Shown: positions 57,803 through 64,000 of the stretch, one piece after another
Position numbering within the stretch: position 1 is the first letter of the stretch
Layout of the letters: each line of letters begins with the position of its first letter
Origin: Amia ocellicauda
Taxonomy: Eukaryota > Chordata > Actinopteri > Amiiformes > Amiidae
NCBI RefSeq assembly: GCF_036373705.1
Contig: NC_089863.1
Coordinates: forward strand, 32,014,227 to 32,078,226
DNA length: 64,000 nucleotides
Direction of reading: 5' to 3'
Notes under the pieces: model-generated
The model's input: only the letters and a program-made list of their open reading frames with translations
Told to the model about the DNA's origin: nothing
Database searches by the model: none
Program-made: the position numbers and the translations under genes

Positions 57803-58478
57803 CTGGGGGAGAGACGACACAGGAGAACAGCACTGAGAACAGCAGCTCTGAAAACTCTGGATCAAAAGTCATTATAGCAGAACATCATTCAGAAGGGCTA
57901 ATAAAGTGTCGAGTCAGCATATAAACTGGGAGCATGTATGAAGTCAGACAGTAAGAGCACAGACTGGCGCTCATAAGTCAAATGGATTTCAAGACAGTAT
58001 TTCATCTCTAAATACTGTAGAGCATAGAGGAACTCTGTGTCAGAGTGCAGTCTGCCACTAGTAGAGTTGTTGCGGTGATTGTATAATCGCGATTATACAC
58101 TAAATAAATTGTATCATTTTGTCATTCCACGATCATGGATTTTCACGTTTTGAACTTTTTCTAAGCAGCTTTTGAACAACAGCAAGTGTGTTTGTACATT
58201 AATTGTGTCTTCCAGTTTCGCTACTGTAGGTTTACAACAGTTCTACACCAAACTACAATCAGCTCTGTACAGATAGTAAACAAAAGCAGCCATATTTGGT
58301 ATTTCATGACTTCCCAAAGCAACTTAGAGCTTAGAGCAAGTGAATGCAGGCAAATAAAAGGATGTATATTTTCGGGTAAGATGAAGCACATTTGTATCGT
58401 GACTCGGGAAAGAGAGCAAGAGAGAGCAATGTGTTAATGTGCTATTATGTGATAATTCATATGTTGTACATGTGTATA
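57803..58478. other. Presumed intron of the zinc-finger gene; no exon recognised
   Basis: Upstream exon(s) of the minus-strand gene should lie here or beyond, but none is identifiable. GTTGCGGTGATTGTATAATC at about 58068 looks like a hAT-type end. Confidence 0.35.
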
Positions 58479-59699
58479 CACTCACCTAAAAGATTATTAG
58501 GAACACCTGTTCAATTTCTCATTAATGCAATTATCTAACCAACCAATCACATGGCAGTTGCTTCAATGCATTTAGGGGTGTGGTCCTGGTCAAGACAATC
58601 TCCTGAACTGCAAACTGAATGTCTGAATGAGAAAGAAAGGTGATTTAAGCAATTTTGAGCGTGGCATGGTTGTTGGTGCCAGACGGGCCGGTCTGAGTAT
58701 TTCACAATCTGCTCAGTTACTGGGATTTTCACGCACAACCATTTCTAGGGTTTACAAAGAATGGTGTGAAAAGGGAAAAACATCCAGTATGCGGCATTCC
58801 TGTGGGCGAAAATGCCTTGTTGATGCTAGAGGTCAGAGGAGAATGGGCCGACTGATTCAAGCTGATAGAAGAGCAACTTTGACTGAAATAACCACTCGTT
58901 ACAACCGAGGTATGCAGCAAAGCATTTGTGAAGCCACAACACGTACAACCTTGAGGCGGATGGGCTACAACAGCAGAAGACCCCACCGGGTACCACTCAT
59001 CTCCACTACAAATAGGAAAAAGAGGCTACAATTTGCACAAGCTCACCAAAATTGGACAGTTGAAGACTGGAAAAATGTTGCCTGGTCTGATCAGTCTCGA
59101 TTTCTGTTGAGACATTCAGATGGTAGAGTCAGAATTTGGCGTAAACAGAATGAGAACATGGATCCATCATGCCTTGTTACCACTGTGCAGGCTGGTGGTG
59201 GTGGTGTAAAGGTGTTTGGGATGTTTTCTTGGCACACTTTAGGCCCCTTGGTGCCAATTGGGGATCGTTTAAATGCCACGGCCTACCTGAGCATTGTTTC
59301 TGACCATGTCCATCCCTTTATGACCACCATGTACCCATCCTCTCATGGCTACTTCCAGCAGGATAATGCACCATGTCACAAAGGTCGAATCATTTCAAAT
59401 TGGTTTCTTGAACATGACAATGAGTTCACTGTACTAAACTGGCCCCCACAGTCACCAGATCTCAACCCAATAGAGCATCTTTGGGATGTGGTGGAACGGG
59501 AGCTTCGTGCCCTGGATGTGCATCCCACAAATCTCCATCAACTGCAAGATGCTATCCTATCAATATGGGCCAACATTTCTAAAGAATGCTTTCAGCACCT
59601 TGTTGAATCAATGCCACGTAGAATTAAGGCAGTTCTGAAGGCGAAAGGGGGTCAAACACAGTATTAGTATGGTGTTCCTAATAATCCTTTAGGTGAGTG
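58479..59699 (+). mobile_element. DD36E Tc1 element, copy 3 (subfamily B)
   Basis: TA-flanked, 1221 bp. One base in the left terminus differs from the right (AAAAGATT for AAAGGATT). Shares subfamily B bases with copy 2. Confidence 0.97.
58627..59667 (+). CDS. Tc1/mariner transposase (DD36E), open but mutated
   Basis: A full 346-codon frame without stops, same layout as copy 2. D155, D246 and E283 are present. The residue after D155 is Gln instead of Glu (SDQSRF), and the Gly-loop region reads VKVFGMFSW where the other copies have VMVWGMFSW. GDRLNAT replaces GHRLNAT. Several of these hit conserved positions, so the product is likely impaired although the reading frame is intact. Confidence 0.93.
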   Translation: MRKKGDLSNFERGMVVGARRAGLSISQSAQLLGFSRTTISRVYKEWCEKGKTSSMRHSCGRKCLVDARGQRRMGRLIQADRRATLTEITTRYNRGMQQSICEATTRTTLRRMGYNSRRPHRVPLISTTNRKKRLQFAQAHQNWTVEDWKNVAWSDQSRFLLRHSDGRVRIWRKQNENMDPSCLVTTVQAGGGGVKVFGMFSWHTLGPLVPIGDRLNATAYLSIVSDHVHPFMTTMYPSSHGYFQQDNAPCHKGRIISNWFLEHDNEFTVLNWPPQSPDLNPIEHLWDVVERELRALDVHPTNLHQLQDAILSIWANISKECFQHLVESMPRRIKAVLKAKGGQTQY

Positions 59700-59701
59700 T
59701 A

Positions 59702-60072
59702 TATATTCGTAAGTCATAGGCATATATATACACACACACACGCACACATTTCAAAAATTGCTGGCGCTACAATAGTTTTAAAAGACCTTAAATGCGGGGT
59801 GCCTTATCCCAGGGAGTTTATATAAAACAGATTTTCCTCTAATGGAAAACCTTTCAAGGAAGGATGGACAGCAGCTCCCCATCTAAAAACAGTCCACATT
59901 CACCGATGTCACAAAAAACAAAGTGAAACAAACTATTTTATGCTATTAAAATAAATCGTTGAGTCACATTTCCTACATGGTATAATAACAAAACTTGTTA
60001 TGCTGGCAGAGACAGGTCTGTAACCAGACACGGGTTAATCGTTGCTTAGTTGGTAAGCATAGCTGTTCAACA
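59702..60072. other. Spacer between Tc1 copies 3 and 4
   Basis: 371 bases of ordinary AT-rich sequence with a short (CA)n; no gene. Flanked on both sides by Tc1 ends in the same orientation. Confidence 0.5.
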
Positions 60073-60074
60073 TA

Positions 60075-61295
60075 CACTCACCTAAAGGATTATTAGGAAC
60101 ACCTGTTCAATTTCTCATTAATGCAATTATCTAACCAACCAATCACATGGCAGTTGCTTCAGTGCATTTAGGGGTGTGGTCCTGGTCAAGACAATCTCCT
60201 GAACTCCAAACTGAATGTCTGAATGGGAAAGAAAGGTGATTTAAGCAATTTTGAGAGTGGCATGGTTGTTGGTGCCAGACGGGCCGGTCTGAGTATTTCA
60301 CAATCTGCTCAGTTACTGGGATTTTCACGCACAACCATTTCTAGGGTTTACAAAGAATGGTGTGAAAAGGGAAAAACATCCAGTATGCGGCAGTCCTGTG
60401 GGCGAAAATGCCTTGTTGATGCTAGAGGTCAGAGGAGAATGGGCCGACTGATTCAAGCTGATAGAAGAGCAACTTTGACTGAAATAACCACTCGTTACAA
60501 CCGAGGTATGCAGCAAAGCATTTGTGAAGCCACAACACGTACAACCTTGAGGCGGATGGGCTACAACAGCAGAAGACCCCACCGGGTACCACTCATCTCC
60601 ACTACAAATAGGAAAAAGAGGCTACAATTTGCACAAGCTCACCAAAATTGGACAGTTGAAGACTGGAAAAATGTTGCCTGGTCTGATGAGTCTCGATTTC
60701 TGTTGAGACATTCAGATGGTAGAGTCAGAATTTGGCGTAAACAGAATGAGAACATGGATCCATCATGCCTTGTTACCACTGTGCAGGCTGGTGGTGGTGG
60801 TGTAATGGTGTGGGGGATGTTTTCTTGGCACACTTTAGGCCCCTTAGTGCCAATTGGGCATCGTTTAAATGCCACGGCCTACCTGAGCATTGTTTCTGAC
60901 CATGTCCATCCCTTTATGACCACCATGTACCCATCCTCTGATGGCTACTTCCAGCAGGATAATGCACCATGTCACAAAGGTTGAATCATTTCAAATTGGT
61001 TTCTTGAACATGACAATGAGTTCACTGTACTAAACTGGCCCCCACAGTCACCAGATCTCAACCCAATAGAGCATCTTTGGGATGTGGTGGAACAGGAGCT
61101 TCGTGCCCTGGATGTGCATCCCACAAATCTCCATCAACTGCAAGATGCTATCCTATCAATATGGGCCAACATTTCTAAAGAATGCTTTCAGCACCTTGTT
61201 GAATCAATGCCACGTAGAATTAAGGCAGTTCTGAAGGCGAAAGGGGGTCAAACACAGTATTAGTATGGTGTTCCTAATAATCCTTTAGGTGAGTG
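60075..61295 (+). mobile_element. DD36E Tc1 element, copy 4 (subfamily A)
   Basis: TA-flanked, 1221 bp, perfect termini. Subfamily A bases as in copy 1. Confidence 0.97.
60223..61263 (+). pseudogene. Tc1 transposase, copy 4, single nonsense mutation
   Basis: The same 346-codon gene, starting MGKKGDLSNFESG. Codon 254, CGA (Arg) in copies 1-3, is TGA here (60982-60984), a CpG-type C-to-T change just after the second catalytic Asp block NAPCHKG. The frame is otherwise open to GGQTQY, with E283 retained after the stop. No other disabling change seen. Confidence 0.96.
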
Positions 61296-61297
61296 TA

Positions 61298-61865
61298 GAA
61301 CAATAGCTATCGGTATGGGATTCTACAATACTAACTCTGCATGTATCTGCATCTATGTGGTGTAAGTGATATAATTGTTGTTCACTTCTATTTGCAATGC
61401 AGTCTAAGCAGGTAAGTATATGAATTTGTTTTTGTCTGAGACAAGGTCGCAGTCTCTCACTGTATGCTTCTCTGTTGACATTTCATCTGTTCGTACACCT
61501 GCAAAGCAAACACCAGCTTCTCGAGTTCAGCCATTTTCTTTGTTATAGGTAATTTTTTCGAGCTCCGAACACTGGAACACTTTGTGGTCTGAGGTCAGAA
61601 ATATCAAGTAGGAATTTCCCACATCCATTTTGTGTGGAACGTAGCATTAGTACAGGTGTAGGATACAATATTTCCCGGCCATACAAAAGTTCCCAGCCCT
61701 ATTTCTGGTTGCCACAGAGAGACACAGGAAAGTACAGGTGAGAGGCAGCCATCTTGTTGTTTGACTAGTTTCAGACCAGTCATAGCATTGCTCATTTTGT
61801 TTTAAGTTTGACGTAATTGAAGTTAGCATTGTCTGTAGTTTGCCTAAATTGGTCAATTCAATTCA
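61298..61865. other. Possible DNA-transposon remnant; no intact gene
   Basis: On the minus strand a start MAELEKLVFALQ (from about 61534) runs into GTGTACGA, a possible donor, and the sequence upstream (61600-61790) contains ORF-like blocks. It suggests the 5' end of a Harbinger-type gene, but I am not sure. Confidence 0.25.
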
Positions 61866-62119
61866 ATTCAGCGGCTGAGTTGGTGAAAGTAAACAGGTTG
61901 TAGAAGGGAGATTGTGTCGAGGACTAGCAGGAATTCTGTTGCAGGAGGAGCCAGGTGTGGCCTGTTAGGTGTGAATTGGGGGTAGGTAGACAAAAGCTAC
62001 TTAAAGCAGCTGCTGAGAAAGAGCTGTGGTGTTTCTCGGTCACAAAAGTTAAGCAGTTGACTAGGCAACAGGAACCAAGGGACTTTTAAAAACAAAAAAA
62101 CAAACTACCATTTAGAAGC

Positions 62120-63055
62120 ATGTGGCCACTACACTGTCAGGTTTGCAGAATGATTGCCTTCCTGGATGAACTCATCCAAAAAGTTTTCATTTGTGAATGT
62201 TGTCGACAGGTTGAAATCTTAGAGATCAATGTTCGTGATCTTGTTGATCTGCTCTGTATTAGGGATATAGATGAATTGGTCAATCAGCCCATGAGAGAGA
62301 TGGTGTGCATGCCAGAACCTAGGAGAGTTGAGACCTCAGAGCAGGACAGCGTAGAGAACTGCTGGGTTACAGTAGGTCGTAACCGCAGAACAGGGCATGC
62401 ACAACCCCTAGAGACGCACCAAGAGCTAGAATTGCCCAGCAGGTTCCAACTAGTGGACACCGAGTTGGACTGTGACAGCTCAGAGGGTGATGGGGGGGCA
62501 GTTGAGCACCAGAGCACCATGGTGCCCACTCCCCCCCAGAAGAGGGAGGTAGTTATAATAGGAGACTCAATTCTTAGAGGTGTAGATCACACAGTGTGCT
62601 CTAGTGACAAGGAGACCCGCATGGTATCTTGCCTGCCTGGTGCTCAGGTTCCAGATCTCCCTAAACTAGTAGACGGGCTACTGGCCAAAGCCGGGGGGAA
62701 TCCACTGGTCATGGTCCACATTGGAACCAATGACATAGGAAAAGATAGGGCAGAGGTTCTGCAAGACAAATTTAAAGAGTTAGTAACAAAACTAAAGAGC
62801 AGAACCTCCACGGTCGTTTTCTCCTAAATACTTCCGGTACCACGTGCCAGGCCAGGGAGACAGGCAGAGATTAGAAAGTTTAACACGCGGTTGAAATCTT
62901 GTTGTGGGGAAGAGGGGTTTAGGTTTATGGAGCATTGGTCTTTCTTCTGGGATAGGTGGGACCTGTACAAACCGGACGGTCTACATCTAAACAGAAGGGG
63001 GGAACATGCATTGGGAGAGCGTATGGGCAGAGAAATTGAGAATCATTTAAACTAG
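62120..63055 (+). pseudogene. CR1 ORF1 (esterase domain) with one nonsense codon
   Basis: 312 codons including an in-frame TAA at 62825-62827. The N-terminus has Cys pairs (CQVC, CECC) and a leucine-rich coiled-coil-like stretch (VEILEINVRDLVDLL), as in CR1 ORF1 proteins. From about codon 147 an SGNH-hydrolase-like domain begins: VVIIGDSILRG (nucleophile Ser), MVHIGTNDIG (Asn block) and, after the stop, KPDGLHLNRRG (catalytic Asp/His). The stop separates the last block. ORF1 proteins of this type bind RNA; the esterase function in retrotransposition is unclear. Confidence 0.85.
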
Positions 63056-63129
63056 GGACCAGGGGGGCAGGGAGCTCTGACAATGGGAGATGTTCCTCTA
63101 AGGAAAGAAAACAAAGGGAACCCGCTAGT

Positions 63130-64000
63130 AGGAAAGTCCTGAAATGTTTGTACCTCAATGCCAAGAGTATAAGGAACAAGATGTTGGACCTAGAAGCCAC
63201 AGTGCTGGCATGTGACTATGATGTTGTAGGAGTGACGGAAACATGACTTACAGAAAATTATGGGGATGAATACAAGTTGAAAGGATACACAAAGTTTAGG
63301 AGAGACAAGCAAAACTGAAGAGGAGGTGGGGTAGCATTATATGTGAAAAATGACATTGAGGCAGAAGAACTAAAATTAGACCCCAGTAACGGAACAGAAT
63401 CTTTTTGGGTGAAACTTTTGGACAAGAGATGTGGAGAATTAGCAGTAGGAGTGTTTTACAGACCACCCAACTCAGATATTCATCAATATGTTGCATTGTA
63501 CAGTGTAATCAGGACTGCATGTAGCAAGGATGTGGCTGTTATAATGGGGGATTTCAATTTCCCAAACATAGACTGGGAAAGCCCGGTTGGGACTACAGAG
63601 GCAGAGATAGAGACGGTCGATGCTTTCTAACTCAATTTGTCAGGGAACCAACCAGGGAGAGTGCATGCATTGACTTGATCTTTTCAAATGACCAAGATAG
63701 AGTCAGAGGGACAATAGTTAGAGAACCAATGGCAAATTGTGATCACAACATGGTTAGCTTTGAGGCACATCAAGGCCCAAGTCTAAAACAATGGTCTACA
63801 ATTTCAGAAAAGCAAACCTTGAAGGTATGAGGCGGCACTTAGAAGAGGTAGACTGGAGCACACTGGATACTGATTCAGTTGAAAATGGATGGTTATATTT
63901 TAAGAATATACTACTTGAGGCTCAGGAGAAATGTGTTCCAAAATTTAGCAAATTAAGGACCACAAAACAGTGGCCAAAATGGTTTAATAGAGGTATGTGT
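63130..64000 (+). pseudogene. CR1 ORF2, AP-endonuclease part, interrupted
   Basis: Reads CLYLNAKSIRNKMLDL (endonuclease start), DYDVVGVTET, RGGGVALYVKND, VGVFYRPPNSD, VIMGDFNFPNIDWE (catalytic DFN) and, after a frame change near 63630, ACIDLIFSNDQDRVRG and ANCDHNMVSF (catalytic DH). Stops at about 63244 (TGA for Trp) and 63316 (TGA) break it. The protein continues toward RT (WPKWFNRGM) at the window edge. Confidence 0.85.

Larger units (their letters stand above)
61866..64000 (+). mobile_element. CR1-like LINE, 5' end to RT-proximal part; runs off the window
   Basis: A 5' UTR (about 61866-62119) is followed by ORF1 with an esterase domain and ORF2 beginning with an AP-endonuclease. The RT lies beyond 64000. 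Insertions retaining the 5' end are a minority for CR1, so this copy is unusually complete, though mutated. Confidence 0.85.

Noticed and set aside
57803-57872. N-terminus of the zinc-finger protein from ATG 57872
   Set aside because: The stretch contains a pyrimidine tract and CCCCCAG acceptor, so it is more likely intron than coding.

Overview
This is a TE-dense stretch of vertebrate nuclear DNA, most likely from a ray-finned fish. The evidence is several Tc1/mariner families, hAT, PIF/Harbinger and EnSpm/CACTA elements, L2, CR1, Tx1-type and I-type LINEs, tRNA-derived SINEs that share an L2 tail, and a gamma-type endogenous retrovirus. Split host exons with GT..AG introns confirm a eukaryote. 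I cannot name the species.

Layout. 0-9 kb: BED-finger hAT-like element, Tc1 fragments, a 1.1-kb element with 80-bp inverted repeats, a broken ZBED-type hAT transposase. 9-9.5 kb: nested fold-back cluster in AT repeats. 9.9-10.4 kb: GC-richer block with a CRE. 11-12 kb: I-type LINE. 13.5-14.2 kb: nuclear-receptor half-site cluster downstream of a lone ETS-domain last exon (minus). 15-15.9 kb: nested inverted repeats. 17-19 kb: intron-bearing IS630-like transposon, then a Tx1-type LINE end. 19.2-20.4 kb: DD36E Tc1 copy 1. 20.8-21.25 kb: 78-bp coding-length minisatellite. 23.5-25.7 kb: L2 and a tail-sharing SINE. 26.1-26.6 kb: last three exons of nxf1 (minus), with a two-gene Harbinger element just upstream (26.7-28.6 kb). 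31.2-32 kb: Tc1. 32.8-36.1 kb: truncated provirus (minus; integrase, env, 3' LTR). 36.1-47.9 kb: tandem array of a composite unit of about 2.69 kb, four full copies plus one deleted copy. 48.4 kb: strong multi-hairpin structure. 50.5-54.7 kb: Tc1 copy 2 with an intact ORF, decayed EnSpm/CACTA, solo LTR. 56.4-57.8 kb: C2H2 zinc-finger gene (minus). 58.5-61.3 kb: Tc1 copies 3 and 4. 61.9-64 kb: 5' part of a CR1-like LINE running off the window.

The only host coding regions I trust are the zinc-finger exon and the nxf1 exons; the ETS exon looks degraded. The most unusual item is the array: every full unit carries, on the minus strand, a foldable arginine-type tRNA body whose anticodon is no longer arginine (TTG once, TGG three times). 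Two copies also have a T6 Pol III terminator 4 nt downstream of the acceptor stem.
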